Shown here piece after piece: positions 1-10,824 of a stretch of DNA of 64,000 nucleotides (positions are counted from its first letter, which is position 1; each line of letters starts with the position of its first letter). The stretch comes from Littorina saxatilis (taxonomy: Eukaryota > Mollusca > Gastropoda > Littorinimorpha > Littorinidae). The notes beneath the pieces are model-generated. The model did not search any database. It saw nothing but the letters and a program-made list of their open reading frames with translations, and was not told where the DNA came from. The stretch spans positions 36,423,914 to 36,487,913 of the forward strand of contig NC_090259.1 in assembly GCF_037325665.1 (NCBI RefSeq). Reading direction: 5' to 3'. The position numbers were made by a program, and so were the translations under genes.

Positions 1-696
1 ATGGAAAAGAAACAAACAAACAAACAAACAAACAAATCATGTCTCACGGTACTGCCTTACAGATAAAAGTGACCCTCATGTGACCCAGCCAAGGACTACT
101 AAACGCTCGCGCTGGACCCGAGTACTCTTCAGACTGGCCCCCAGTATGAAAGTTTTTGTCTTGTGCACGTTTAAGACCAAGTGATTGCTCTGTGTGAATT
201 ACAGGCATTCCCTTTGCTATATAAATACATTGCATACGAGCCGAGGATGTGCGTGGTGACTGGCCTTTCTCTTTTATTTGATCACAGTGAAAAATATACT
301 GCCGACCCTCTTCATAACTTAACAATATAAATGTTTGGAATGCCTGTGGTGTGAATGTTGGTTTCTGACCAGAAATGCAGATCTATCTCTGGCCGATTCA
401 TAGATTCAACCTACAAACTGCGACCTCATCTGTGATCAGATGGCCAAGCAATGCGTGAAATCTTTTATTCTAAAGCCTTATGGCTCGTTTCGACAAGCAT
501 TAAACGGATGAAATTAACCACATGCAGTTTATTCTTCAGAAAAATGCACACAAAAAATGGGTTGGGTTCGGTGATTTGTACATAAGCGTCTTCCTCACGA
601 TAGATTCGCTGATTTGTCTTATGAAGCCGTCATCAACACGAACACAATGATTGCAGAAGCAAACTCTGTACCTACACGACCGAGACACAATATAAG
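1..696. other. No gene recognised
   Basis: Non-coding sequence with a CAAA microsatellite at the left edge. A stretch near 98-133 (around CTGGACCCGAGTACTCTTCA) recurs inverted near 22,897-22,925, suggesting old repeat material. Nothing else could be assigned. Confidence 0.5.
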
Positions 697-873
697 ATGT
701 TTGGTGGCTTGTTGACAGACCAGCTTTTTTGTTGGTCCAAGGGGACCATATCGTCTTTTGTTTCATTTTTATCGACCAAGGCCGAAGGCCGCGGTTGATA
801 AATATGAGACAAAAGGCGATATGCTCCCCGAGGACCAACAACAAAGTGCTGGTCTGACAACAAGTTACCAAAC
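697..873. repeat. Imperfect palindrome (foldback/hairpin repeat)
   Basis: The left arm, beginning GTTTGGTGGCTTGTTG and passing through TTGTTGGTCCAAGGGGACCA, is complemented by the right arm, which ends in AACAAGTTACCAAAC. The arms are roughly 80 bases with mismatches, and the centre lies near the AAGGCCGAAGGCCGCGG stretch. It looks like a foldback MITE or an inverted duplication. Open frames on both strands here are by-products of the palindrome. Confidence 0.55.
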
Positions 874-1369
874 ATCGTTTTTGTCATCATTTTGGTTGTG
901 CAACAAAATGCACAATAACCCACAGGGAGACGAATTTTTAGAATCCAACTCCGGGCCACAAAGCATCATCACAGTAGCACGAGATAACACGTCAAACTTG
1001 TATGTGACGTCAAACGTAGCTTGTTGACGCTTTTCTTCCAGTCTGAAAATGTAGAGCTGCGATCATACCTGTGAATTCAGTAAGTGTTGAGCATATTTCT
1101 TTTCTTTTAAGTGTTTATGACTTTTCGTTGTGGATTTTGCAATTACAGAGATAAGTTGCAAATTGACCATGAGTCGCCGCGGTAATTATCAACATTGATT
1201 GGGTCTTTGAGAGTGAATGCTTACAATCGTTGTCCTCGGAAACACAAATCCAAAGCCGCGATGGTTCCACACATCAAACAATCAGCCTGATTGGCTTTTA
1301 CTTTGACAATCCACGTTTCACATGAAAGCTCAAATCCATTCACCACCTCGAGTTATTGCATGGGGAACG
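874..1369. other. No gene recognised
   Basis: Intergenic-looking sequence without protein-like open frames, strong repeats or RNA genes that I can support. Confidence 0.5.
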
Positions 1370-1593
1370 TGAGATTTATCCCCGAGTACGCTAGTACAAG
1401 GGTCCAGCAGACTTTAATTGTGTGTCTGTCTGTCTGTCTGTCTGTCTGTGTGTCTCGACTTAACAGCTTATTGCTGGGAAACTACTGGGCGCAGTTCGTT
1501 CAAAAGTTGATACACTAACTTGATAATAGGTCCGATTGATCGTATTAAAACTTCATAATGTTACCTGGGACCTAAATGCGAAATAAACCACAA
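1370..1593 (+). repeat. Dispersed repeat R2, left part, with TCTG microsatellite
   Basis: This segment runs from GAGTACGCTAGTAC through a TCTG microsatellite and TCTCGACTTAACAGC to TGCGAAATAAACCACAAA. It recurs inverted at 23,985-24,250. Its right part continues at 3,298 after two inserted elements. The microsatellite sits at the same place in both copies, but as TCTG units here and CA/TG units there. Confidence 0.6.
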
Positions 1594-2463
1594 ACAAGTC
1601 GCGTAAGGCGAAAATACAATATTTAGTCAAGTAGCTGTCGAACTCACAGAATGAAACTGAACGCAATGCCATTTTTCAGCAAGACCGTATACTCGTAGCA
1701 TCGTCAGTCCACCGCTCATGGCAAAGGCAGTGAAATTGACAAGAAGAACGGGGTAGTAGTTGCGCTAAGAAGGATAGCACGCTTTTCTGTACCTCTCTTT
1801 GTTTTAACTTTCTGAGCGTGTTTTTAATCCAAACATATCATAATTATATGGTTTTGGAATCAGGAACCGACAAGGAATAAGATGAAAGTGTTTTTAAATT
1901 GATTTGGACAATTTAATTTTGATAATAATTTTTATATATTTAATTTTCAGAGCTTGTTTTTAATCGGAATATAACATATTTATATGTTTTTGGAATCAGC
2001 AAATGATGGAGAATAAGATAAACGTAAATTTGGATCGTTTTATAAATTTTTATTTTTTTTAACAATTTTCAGATTTTTAATGACCAAAGTCATTAATTAA
2101 TTTTTAAGCCACCAAGCTGAAATGCAATACCGAAGTCCGGCCTTCGTCGAAGATTACTTGACCAAAATTTGAACCAATTTGGTTGAAAAATGAGGGCGTG
2201 ACAGTGCCGCCTCAACTTTCACGAAAAGCCGGATATGACGTCATCAAAGACATTTATCAAAAAAATGAAAAAAACGTTCGGGGATTTCATACCCAGGAAC
2301 TCTCATGTCAAATTTCATAAAGATCGGTCCAGTAGTTTAGTCTGAATCGCTCTACACACACACACAGACAGACAGACAGACAGACACACGCACATACACC
2401 ACGACCCTCGTTTCGATTCCCCCTCGATGTTAAAATATTTAGTCAAAACTTGACTAAATATAA
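1594..2463 (+). mobile_element. CGCG-TIR element (family A), copy 1
   Basis: A non-coding element of about 850 bases begins ACAAGTCGCGTAAGGCG, soon followed by ATATTTAGTCAAG, and ends with the inverse, CTTGACTAAATAT. It carries no open frame. Near its right end all copies have a CA/GACA microsatellite directly after GCTCTACACACA. Copies lie at 2,464, 32,343, 49,516 (inverted) and 26,112 (inverted, interrupted). The family is unknown to me; it is probably a non-autonomous DNA transposon. Confidence 0.75.
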
Positions 2464-3297
2464 ACAAGTCGCGTAAGGCGAAAATACAATATTTAGTCAA
2501 GTAGCTGCCATTTTTCAGCAAGACCGTATACTCGTAGCATCGTCAGTCCACCGCTCATGGCAAAGGCAGTGAAATTGACAAGAAGAGCGGGGTAGTAGTT
2601 GCGCTAAGAAGGATAGCACGCTTTTCTGTACCTCTCTTTGTTTTAACTTTCTGAGCGTGTTTTTAATCCAAACATATCATATCTATATGTTTTTGGAATC
2701 AGGAACCGACAAGGAATAAGATGAAAGTGTTTTTAAATTGATTTGGACAATTTAATTTTGATAATAATTTTTATATATTTAATTTTCAGAGCTTGTATTT
2801 AATCCAAATATAACATATTTATATGTTTTTGGAATCAGCAAATGATGGAGAATAAGATAAACGTAAATTTGGATCGTTTTATAAATTGTTATTTTTTTTT
2901 ACAATTTTCCGATTTTTAATGACCAAAGTCATTAATTAATTTTTAAGCCACCAAGCTGAAATGCAATACCAAACCCCGGGCTTCGTCGAAGATTACTTGA
3001 CCAAAATTTGAACCAATTTGGTTGAAAAATGAGGGCGTGACAGTGCCGCCTCAACTTTCACGAAAAGCCGGATATGACGTCATCAAAGACATTTATCAAA
3101 AAAATGAAAAAAACGTTCGGGGGTTTCATACCCAGGAACTCTCATGTCAAATTTCATAAAGATCGGTCCAGTAGTTTAGTCTGAATCGCTCTACACACAC
3201 ACACACACACACGCACGCACACACGCACATACACCACGACCCTCGTTTCGATTCCCCCTCGATGTTAAAATATTTAGTCAAAACTTGACTAAATATA
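2464..3297 (+). mobile_element. CGCG-TIR element (family A), copy 2, tandem to copy 1
   Basis: It follows copy 1 with no spacer in the same orientation and is almost identical. It lacks about 30 bases near the left end (around CTCACAGAATGAAACTG) and carries CA and CG-containing repeat units where copy 1 has GACA units. A head-to-tail pair at one site suggests a tandem duplication or unequal exchange after insertion. Confidence 0.75.
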
Positions 3298-3500
3298 AAA
3301 AACGACTTGGTGGTGGGAGGAATTCGCGGTGCAACAGCCAGCCAGGCAGTCTGATAGAACGGTGCAAGGTCTCGGCAAACCAAAACTATTAGCCATACTC
3401 GTAGCAAAGCCGCCGAATGGTACCGTAAACCAAGAATAGTGACGTAAGAAAATAGAATGTCGTCTTTTGATTTGGAACGTGACGTGTTTTAGAATGGAGA
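3298..3500 (+). repeat. Dispersed repeat R2, right part
   Basis: Starting ACGACTTGGTGGTGGGAGGA, this continues repeat R2 from 1,593. The uninterrupted version is at 23,985-24,250 on the other strand, where the two halves meet at CCACAAAAACAACTTGG. Confidence 0.6.
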
Positions 3501-3532
3501 TGTGGTAGTGTGTGTGTGTGTGTGTGTGTGTT
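3501..3532. repeat. TG microsatellite
   Basis: A pure TG tract at the left border of the 3,555 repeat. Confidence 0.9.
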
Positions 3533-3554
3533 CACAACTACATAACTGGGTTCC

Positions 3555-3870
3555 TTGCATTAACACACAAGCGTCCAACTGGGTTTAAAAAAAAAGTCGG
3601 TTCCAAAAATAGGGACCCACTTTTTTTACTACTGTTTCTAGAAGGAAAGTGTCAAACTAGGATTCTCAGAAGTTTTCAAGGCTGGAACCTTTTTGTGCAC
3701 TTTAGTCAACTTTGTGTGTATATTAGTTCACACACCAAAGCGTGTGAAAAAGTTTCCGAGTTTCTGAAACACACAGCCCAAGGACAGATAACTCTAGTTA
3801 CTGACGAGTTGCATTTTCAAGATGGCGACGCCTCGTCGATCCAAGGTAAGCGGGAAACTTAATTTTATGA
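3555..3870 (+). repeat. Dispersed repeat with candidate first exon (copy 1)
   Basis: The sequence is repeated in inverse orientation at about 17,235-17,585. Both copies contain an ATG with a YY1-like context (AAGATGGCG), eight codons and a consensus donor: here ATG 3,822 to 3,845 giving MATPRRSK before GTAAGC. This looks like a promoter plus first-exon segment that has been duplicated. No downstream exon could be tied to it with certainty. Confidence 0.4.
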
Positions 3871-5090
3871 TTGTTTCATTATTAGGGAACAGAAACTGTA
3901 TGTTTTTGTCATTGTTCTTTTTACTTTATTGTGAATAAGTGTTTTTGTGTAGGCTATATTATCTTGGGATGAGGCAGTGACTGATCGAACGGTCGCGAAC
4001 GGCGGAGATAGTATTGATCTATTTTTCACGCAAGAAAAATGCCTGTACTTTCTTCTTTCATGCTATTTGTTCGTCCAGTGCTGAATTTATAAGAGTAGGT
4101 AACTTGAGGATGGTGATAATAATATGGCATTTCTTAGCTAAGCTTACAGAAAACACGATTTGAAAAGACCGGCTGTCAATCCGATCTCTAATACTAATAA
4201 TAGACGCACGCTGTTTTTCTAGTTTCCACCCGCCTTCATCTTTTTGAAGATTCTGTTAGTGTTTAACACAGCACTCTCGGGGCAACACATAATATTGATA
4301 GACATGCACAACAAAATTGAATATTGACAGCATGCGCATGTGTATATCATTGCTGTAAGTGTAATTGTTTGCATTTTATTTGCAGATGATTTCTTCAGCA
4401 AGCCATTATGACGGGTAATTCAAAGGTGAGAAGGATCACGATTAATCAATGTCAGTGCATCCTGGCTGGTCCATGAGAGTGGGAAATCTGTGGGTTGATC
4501 TGTAACCAAATCAAACCAATAAATTTCATTTTTGTAGAGCTCCAGCCTGGCATTTAATATTATAAATGATGAGAAAGACTACATGGGTCATTGGGTGAAC
4601 ATTCCATTGTCAGAAATGTGTGATTGGGTTTGTTAATTGTTGGATGCTTAACGCCCAGTCCACAACTATAGGCGACCTCAGGGATGACTCATGATAGGGT
4701 TATTAAACGGGACAAGCTGCATATACATATATATATATATATATATGACCATTTTTACCTGCCGAAACAAATCACCTTACCTCTTGCTCTCACTGTTCTA
4801 GAACTGTGACGTCATTTCACATTTTCAGTACACTCTAGCTTAGTTACACACAGTCAATGTGAAGAAAGTCTCCACTTTGACTGCCAAATTTTGCGATTCT
4901 GAATGTTGTTCAGTCAGCAGTTGTGAAAATAATAGTGAAATAAAGCAAGACCTGTTGCTGTTCTTCAACTTCAAGAATACCAGTATGAGTTGTATTGCAG
5001 TGATGCAAGCAAGGAATTAGTAAACAATCAACTGTATTTAGTGGAGTCTCATCAGGCTTTGGTGTGATCATGAAAACCGAATTCATACTA
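3871..5090. other. No gene recognised; AT microsatellite at about 4,728-4,747
   Basis: AT-rich sequence with no supported coding region. There is a short AT tract near 4,730. A CTTGAGGATGG-type stretch and several short frames look like noise. Confidence 0.45.
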
Positions 5091-5775
5091 CAGTAGAACC
5101 CCCTATTTACGACTTTGGAAAAACCTTGAAAATTAGGTCGTTAAAAGGGGGGGGGGGGTGTCTTAAAATGGTTGTTTGAGTTTTTGGCCCGGGCGGTCAT
5201 GAATTTGGTTGCAGTGTACAATGTATGTACTGTCAATGTACACACACAAACACACAGTTGCAGTTTACAGTCATATCTACACACACACACACCCAAACAC
5301 ATTACAGCAGAACAACTTTAACTCAAGTTTCAAAGAAAATTTACTCATGGCGTAATGCTCGCTCCCCGCCGAGTGAAGCACATTTGACATTGTGGCGCAA
5401 CCAGTAAAATCCGAATGTCCTGCTCGATAGAAAGCATAACGACTTTTCTCCCGAATCATGTTTCTGCTCACAGGAATGTTTCTTTGCCGTGCATCGCTAA
5501 ACTTGTCTCATACATGATCGTTGAGGTCTTCGTACAGGCACCTTTCTTTGCGTACTTTCGCTTCGCTATCCTTCTCCCCATCTTGATAACACCGAGTCAT
5601 TATTCTTGACGATACACAGGATTTGCGTCTTCCCGACTCCTAAGTAAGTCGCCACGGATTGCCATTTCGCTCGATTAGCGATTACTTTATTACCTCTCTA
5701 CTCAAGAGTTGGCGCTTTTCTCTTTATTTCGCGAATTCAGCTTAGACACGTTTTGATAACATAATCATAGATTCT
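5091..5775 (-). mobile_element. pogo/Tigger-type DNA transposon fossil
   Basis: A pogo-type terminal repeat starts at 5,091 (TACAGTAGAACCCCC). On the minus strand from about 5,770 downward, two broken frames resemble the N-terminal DNA-binding part of pogo/CENP-B-like transposases: a first helix-turn-helix (EVIKLIANRAKWQSVATYLG then VGKTQILCIVKNN) and the CENP-B-type second domain (RNIPVSRNMIREKSRYAF). The frame is shifted between them and the catalytic DDE part was not found. It is an old fragment. The right terminus is not defined. Confidence 0.6.
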
Positions 5776-5779
5776 GTAC

Positions 5780-6240
5780 CATCTGTGGCATAGGCCTATC
5801 ACTCACAGTCACATTTATATTTGAAAAAAATTCACCTACTGCCCGTTGAATCATGAATGCACTGTTACGAGAATTAATAAACACTTAAAGCAGATGCCAT
5901 CAGAATCTGAATGTCTAAAAGAAACATTTACAACAGGGCATGGTTTTCTAGTTTGCTTACTTTTTTTTATAAAGACTTACAAAGTGCTCGCGATTGTCTC
6001 TTTTGGTACACTCTAAGTCATTACGGTAGCCCACCAAGTACTGTTATGATGTCAAGCCTTATGTCAAGCACCAAGTCCAAAATTTCCAGGTGTGCTCATT
6101 CACTTTTGATAAATAAAAATAATACAAATTGGTGATGCTCATTTTTGTGAAATTATTTTCAGATTGATATAAAAGCAACTTCATTCTACCTCTGTTAATT
6201 TTCCCTTCGTACTACTTCAGTGCATCTTTAGTTTAAAGTG
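5780..6240. other. No gene recognised
   Basis: AT-rich spacer between the pogo fossil and the amplified cassette block. No supported feature. Confidence 0.45.
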
Positions 6241-6400
6241 AGGCCACCTCCAAAACTATGTTCATACCTCAACCATACTTTTCATGATGTTGGATCTAGG
6301 CTGTTTGCATTCTTCAATTTCTTGTCAGCTGAATTTTCCTCTCAGCATTAATATTGACAGTTCTGGCTCTCCACTACTTGAACCTTTTGTTTTTCAACAG

Positions 6401-6517
6401 GGTGTCACATGGTGCCAAAGAGACCCATGAAACCAGGGTATCCAAAGCGTCGGCAGAGAGGCAAAAGAGGAGGGAAAAGAGGACGTTCGAGTCTTCATAC
6501 TCATCACTACCTTCTAG
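6401..6517 (+). pseudogene. Exon-like basic cassette, copy 1
   Basis: A segment of 117 bases is bounded by a good acceptor (pyrimidine tract then TTTTTCAACAG) and a donor (TCTAG|GTTAGC). One frame reads VSHGAKETHETRVSKASAER then KRREKRTFESS; the neighbouring frame, CHMVPKRPMKPGYPKRRQRG, is also open. Three further copies occur at 7,261, 10,333 and 11,336. I do not recognise the protein. The preserved splice boundaries suggest duplicated exons of a host or element gene. Confidence 0.4.
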
Positions 6518-6685
6518 GTTAGCCTCATTTTCATTGTCTTTTGCACATGGGATCAGCTCCATGATTAGCTAGGTCTACGTTTCCCAGGTGTATGTTCCTT
6601 CAGGTCTCTATAGTCTATTCCTCGAGTCCTTTATTTCCCCCCATTCCCTCTGGTCTCAGTTCCCCAGGTGTATGTTCCCTCCAGG

Positions 6686-6790
6686 CCCAGGGAACAAAGC
6701 CCTGCGGGACATTAACCAGGGGAAACACGGACCTGCTCCCATTGTGTCCTTGGGCTGAAGGCTCACGCTCCTATTTGTGACCAAGTGTAA
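6686..6790 (+). pseudogene. Exon-like CxxC cassette, copy 1 (frame disrupted)
   Basis: It follows an acceptor-like TTCCCTCCAG. It matches the open copy at 10,721-10,824 but is one base longer, which breaks the frame before the Cys pair. It therefore looks like a decayed terminal exon. The context is the same as the other copy: minisatellite upstream, then a conserved ~200-base tail starting at the stop codon. Confidence 0.4.
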
Positions 6791-6899
6791 CCATGCTAGC
6801 CTTTCACACTTGTAAACAACTTGGTCTGCATCGTTTTAAGATAAAGCAAGGACTTGGTTTAGATTTTGTTCTGACATGTTAGATAGTGCCTATATTGTT

Positions 6900-7075
6900 T
6901 TGTTTCCATCTGACTATGACTGCCTAAATGTCATCCGTTCATCTGTCCCTCCATCCGGTTGTTCATCGGGCTGTCTGTCCATCTAACTGTCCGTCCGTCT
7001 GGCTACATGTCTGGTCTCGATGGGGTTGTCTGTCCCTCCATCAGGTTGTCCGTCTGGCTGTCCGTGCACGCCGGG
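6900..7075. repeat. Degenerate CCGTCTGGCTGTCCATCTGA minisatellite
   Basis: Short units built on TGTCCGTCTGGC and CATCTGACTGTCC. The same tract recurs at 10,070-10,150 and 10,970-11,155 in the same position relative to the exon-like cassettes, marking the amplified unit. Confidence 0.6.
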
Positions 7076-7260
7076 GAAAAATACAACTTTAACGTGAGGT
7101 CACCTCCAAAAACTAAATATTTCATACCTCAACAGACTGTCCATGATGTTGGAATGACTTGGATCTAGTCTGTTTGCATTCTTGTCAGCTGAATTTTCCT
7201 CTCAGCATTAGTATTGACAGTTCTATATCTCCACTACTTGAACCTTTTGTTTTTTAACAG

Positions 7261-7404
7261 GTTGTCACATAGTGCCAGAGAGGACAATGAAACCAGGGTA
7301 CTCAAAGCGTCAGCAGAGAGGCATGAGAGCCCAGGACAAAAGAGGAGAGAAAAGAGGCCGTATGAGTTTTCATCCGATTCTTCATACTCACCACCATCAT
7401 CTAG
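7261..7404 (+). pseudogene. Exon-like basic cassette, copy 2
   Basis: A 144-base segment (48 codons) with acceptor TTTTTTAACAG and donor CTAG|GTTAGT. The open frame gives LSHSAREDNETRVLKASAER followed by a Lys/Arg-rich and then Ser-rich tail ending SSDSSYSPPSSR. In the alternative frame it reads CHIVPERTMKPGYSKRQQRG. Because its length is a multiple of three, this could be a skippable or duplicated internal exon. Confidence 0.4.
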
Positions 7405-7529
7405 GTTAGTCTTATCTTCATTGTCTTTTCTGTCCGGGATCACTTACACGATAACCCATGTCCATGTTCCCCAGGTCCATGTTCCTTCAGGTCTATGTTT
7501 GCCCAGGTCTATGTTTGCCCAGGTCTGTG

Positions 7530-8309
7530 CACAGGCGGAAGGTATCGTTCACTGGACCACTACTTTCATAGAAAGACTACAAGGTATGTCACTCAGCTTC
7601 AAGTCGTCTGTGTTCTTGGAGTCGCTTCATGCGGACAATTTTTGTGTTCAAGGCGGTTTGCCTCTTCCAACAGTCTGTGTAACGTCAAATAAATACAATT
7701 GAATGATTGTTTTAACTACATGTATCTTTAATTTTCAGCTGCCATCTGCTGCAAGTTGTTTTTAACCATCATTTTGACGAATGTTCGTTTGCGAACCGCT
7801 ACCTGTTGTTGGGAAGAAATCATGCATCCCACACCGAATATGCATACGGGTGCTCATTGGTCTAAAACATATGTAAATATTGCAGCGAAGGGAAGCTACC
7901 CACGGGAGTTTCACTTTAGGTTTTTGGTGAAGAACCGTTTGCCAAATCAAAAATAATCATCGAATATCCGGTTATTAACCAATGAGCGCATCGCACTACC
8001 ATCTCCTCGGACCTACAACTGTTCAGCTTTCCCACGGGATCTAAGTGATATGCCGGCGACAGACGCGTTTGGTCGCACAAAATACGGTTTAAAAACATGC
8101 AGCGGACAGGCAGCTAAACATAAAAGGTACAGATAGTTAGAACATTCATTTATCCTGGCATTTGTAAAGTTACAAAGAATCTCGACATTGGCAATTATTA
8201 TTTGCATAATATTTTTTTAAGTTAGTGGAGCAAGACTCAAAGCTGAGTGTCATACCTTGTAGTCTTTCTATGAAAGTAGTGGTCCAGTGAACGATACCTT
8301 CCGCCTGTG
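7530..8309. mobile_element. MITE with ~70-bp TIRs inserted in minisatellite
   Basis: The left end is CACAGGCGGAAGGTATCGTT and the right end is its reverse complement, with pairing over about 70 bases through the GACTACAAGGTATG stretch. The seven bases GTCTGTG flank both ends (7,523-7,529 and 8,310-8,316), consistent with a target-site duplication in the minisatellite. The 780-base element has no transposase. Confidence 0.75.
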
Positions 8310-8344
8310 GTCTGTGTTCCCTTAGGTCTATGTTCCTTCAGGTA

Positions 8345-8560
8345 TATATGTTTGCCCAGGTCTATGTTTCATAAGCCAGAAACACAGTCGACCAACTGCA
8401 GTTGTCCGAGAGAACCACAGTAATCCGACATTATCGGGTTTCACGAAAAAAATTTCAGTCGGCCGACTGCGGGTCATCTCACCTGAAGTCGGCCAAACAC
8501 GGTGATGCTCTCCCCCCAACACTGTGTTCGGCTTACTGCGGTAAACCGAAAATAAATGTA
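8345..8560. repeat. GTCGGCCGACTG-type palindromic repeat cluster
   Basis: The segment contains several short inverse pairs (CAGTCGACCAACTGCAG, TCAGTCGGCCGACTG) similar to 9,100-9,240 and 9,840-9,920. It is probably part of the same foldback family. Confidence 0.4.
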
Positions 8561-9137
8561 ATTATCCGCACAGTCAATGACACAATGCTCACACTTTGAT
8601 TATGTTTTCTCTGGCCGATATGAATGCGTGATGTATTGTGTAAAACAATTCCATCTCAAACGGCATAAATAAATCCCTGCGCCTTGAATATGTGCGCAAT
8701 ATAAATTGTATAAAATAAAAATTTTAAAAAATTTAAAAATAAATCCCTGCGCTTAGAACTGTACCCACGGAATACGCGCGATATAAGCCTCATATTGATT
8801 GATTGATTGACTTTTTTGGATTGTGAGCCAAACCTTGTGATTGTTCTTCAAAATGTATCTATCATGACGCAATAATCCAGGAGACAAGTCAGGGTTATGT
8901 CTTGAAGACGTCACATTATGGCGTAAGAGGGTTAGACGTCACGCGAAGGAATTACTGAAAGTCTCGATCATTGTTATTTTGAGCGGGCCGAGACTAGTTT
9001 TTTTTTTCCATCGCCATTTTCACGTGCGAATGAGCAAACGGAAGTGGTAATGTTGCTAAATTTAGCCCTCGACTTGGCCATTCGGATTACTGTACAGTTG
9101 GTTGACTGCGGTTGTCCGCGGGTGACGGTGATTCGCT

Positions 9138-9910
9138 CATGAAACGCGCTTTTCGGTGACCCGGCGATCAACCACAGTCGATCGACTGGGCCCCAGGGGC
9201 CAGTTTCATAAGATAGCAGTGAACCGACTGACAGTCGCTCCCATGGGGTCGCCTTCACGCGGCGGGAGTGTTTATACTAAGCTACCCCACTCCTTTACTT
9301 CTCTTCTTTTGTCTTATTTCTGCCTTACCATTCCTTTCACCTATATTTCCTTCCAAGAAAACTCTCCCTACTATTCCCTGCAGTTTTCCAGTTCTTTTCT
9401 TGTTGTCTTATTTCTACCTGACTGGATCCATCACCTTTATTTCACTTACCAAAAGTCTTCTTTTCCACATCCTTATTTCTCTGCACCCCGCATGTCGTAA
9501 GAGGCGACTAACGGATTCTGTTCCTCCTTTTACCCTTGTTAAGTGGTTCTTGTATAGAATATAGTCAATGTTTGTAAAGATTTTAGTCAAGCAGTATGTA
9601 AGAAATGTTTAGTCCTTTGTACTGGAAACTTGCATTCTCCCAGTAAGGTCATATATTGTACTACGTTGCAAGCCCCTGGAGCAATTTTTTTATTAGTGCT
9701 TTTGTGAACAAGAAACACTTAACAAGTGGCTCTATCCCATCTTTCCCCTATCCCATCTCCCCCCTTTCCCTCGTCGCAATATAACCTTCGTGGTTGAAAA
9801 CGACGTTAAACACCAAATAAAGAAAGAAAAGAAAGAAAGACTGACAGTCGATCGACTGCCCAGTCGATCGACTGTGGTTGATCGCCGAGGTCACCGAAAA
9901 GCGCGTTTCA
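9138..9910. repeat. Foldback element interrupted by a SINE
   Basis: The stretch 9,138-9,205 (TCATGAAACGCGCTTTTCGG and onward to the GTCGATCGACTG core) is inverted at 9,850-9,910. The SINE-like element at 9,238-9,838 sits between the arms with its own target duplication, so the hairpin pre-dates the SINE. Confidence 0.6.
9238..9838 (+). mobile_element. SINE-like retroposon, long form
   Basis: The insertion is flanked by a perfect 12-base duplication GACTGACAGTCG (9,226-9,237 and 9,839-9,850) and ends in an AAAG/AAAAG tail. The 3' part, ending ACGACGTTAAACACCAAATA, matches copies at 18,444 and 20,073. The internal CT-rich segment 9,299-9,495 is shared only with the 20,073 copy. Confidence 0.8.
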
Positions 9911-10332
9911 TAAGAATGAAAACTATTGCACGGAATCAAGTAATTTTTGTTGTCACAAGTTTTCCCCAAACTGGTCTTTGATGTAATGAAAAAGGCAAAG
10001 TAGTGACTTCATTAGTTTGCCCAGGTTCCAAAATATAATGAGTCCCCCTCGTATTGCTTTGTTTCTAGCAGACTATGACTGCCTAAATGTCATCCGTTCA
10101 TCTGTCCCTCCATCGGGTTGTCCGTCTGGCTGTCCGTGCACGCCGGGAAAAAATACAACTTTAACGTGAGGTCACCTCCAAAACTATAATTTATTTCATA
10201 CCTCAACAGACTGTCCATCAGATGTTGGAATGACTTGGATCTAGTCTGTTTGCATTCTTGTCAGCAGAATTTTCCTCAACATTAATATTGACAGTTCTAT
10301 ATCTCCACTACTTGAACCTTTTTTTTCAACAG

Positions 10333-10474
10333 GTTGTCACATAGTGCCAGAGAGGACCATCAAACCAGGGTACCCAAAGCGTCAGCAGAGAGGCGTGAGA
10401 GCCCAGGACGAAAGGAGAAAAAAGAGGCCGTTCGAGTCTTCATCCGATTCTTCATACTCACCACCATCATCTAG
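10333..10474 (+). pseudogene. Exon-like basic cassette, copy 3
   Basis: A 142-base copy of the same cassette with conserved acceptor and donor. A two-base deletion relative to copy 2 inside the purine-rich part switches frames, so that CHIVPERTIKPGYPKRQQRG runs into KRPFESSSDSSYSPPSSR. It pairs with the CxxC cassette at 10,721. Confidence 0.4.
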
Positions 10475-10720
10475 GTTAGTCTTATCTTCATTGTCTTTTC
10501 TGTCCGGGATCACTTACACGATTACCCATGTCCATGTTCCCCAGGTCCATGTTCCCCCAGGTCTATGTTCCTTCAAGTCTATGTTCTCTTAGGTCTATGT
10601 TCCTTCAGGTATATGTTTGCCCAGGTCTCTGTTCCCTGAGGTTTATATTTCCACCATCATTATGTTTTCTCAGGTCTCAGTTCCCTAGTTCTAAATTCCC
10701 TAGGTGTATGTTCCCTCCAG

Positions 10721-10824
10721 GCCCAGGAAACAAAGCCCTGCACAACATTAACCAGGGGAAACAGACCTGCTCCCATTGTGACCTTGGGCTGAAAGCTCAC
10801 GCTCTTGTTTGTGACCAAGAGTAA
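10721..10824 (+). CDS. Exon-like CxxC cassette, copy 2 (open, ends in stop)
   Basis: After the acceptor TTCCCTCCAG the frame reads PGNKALHNINQGKQ, then TCSHCDLGLKAHALVCDQE and a TAA stop. The Cys-x2-Cys ... Cys spacing resembles half of a zinc ribbon. The frame joins in phase to the CHIVPERT frame of the basic cassette (one leftover base plus two). No start or complete gene could be built, so function is unknown. It may be the terminal exon of a multicopy gene or of an element. Confidence 0.35.
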
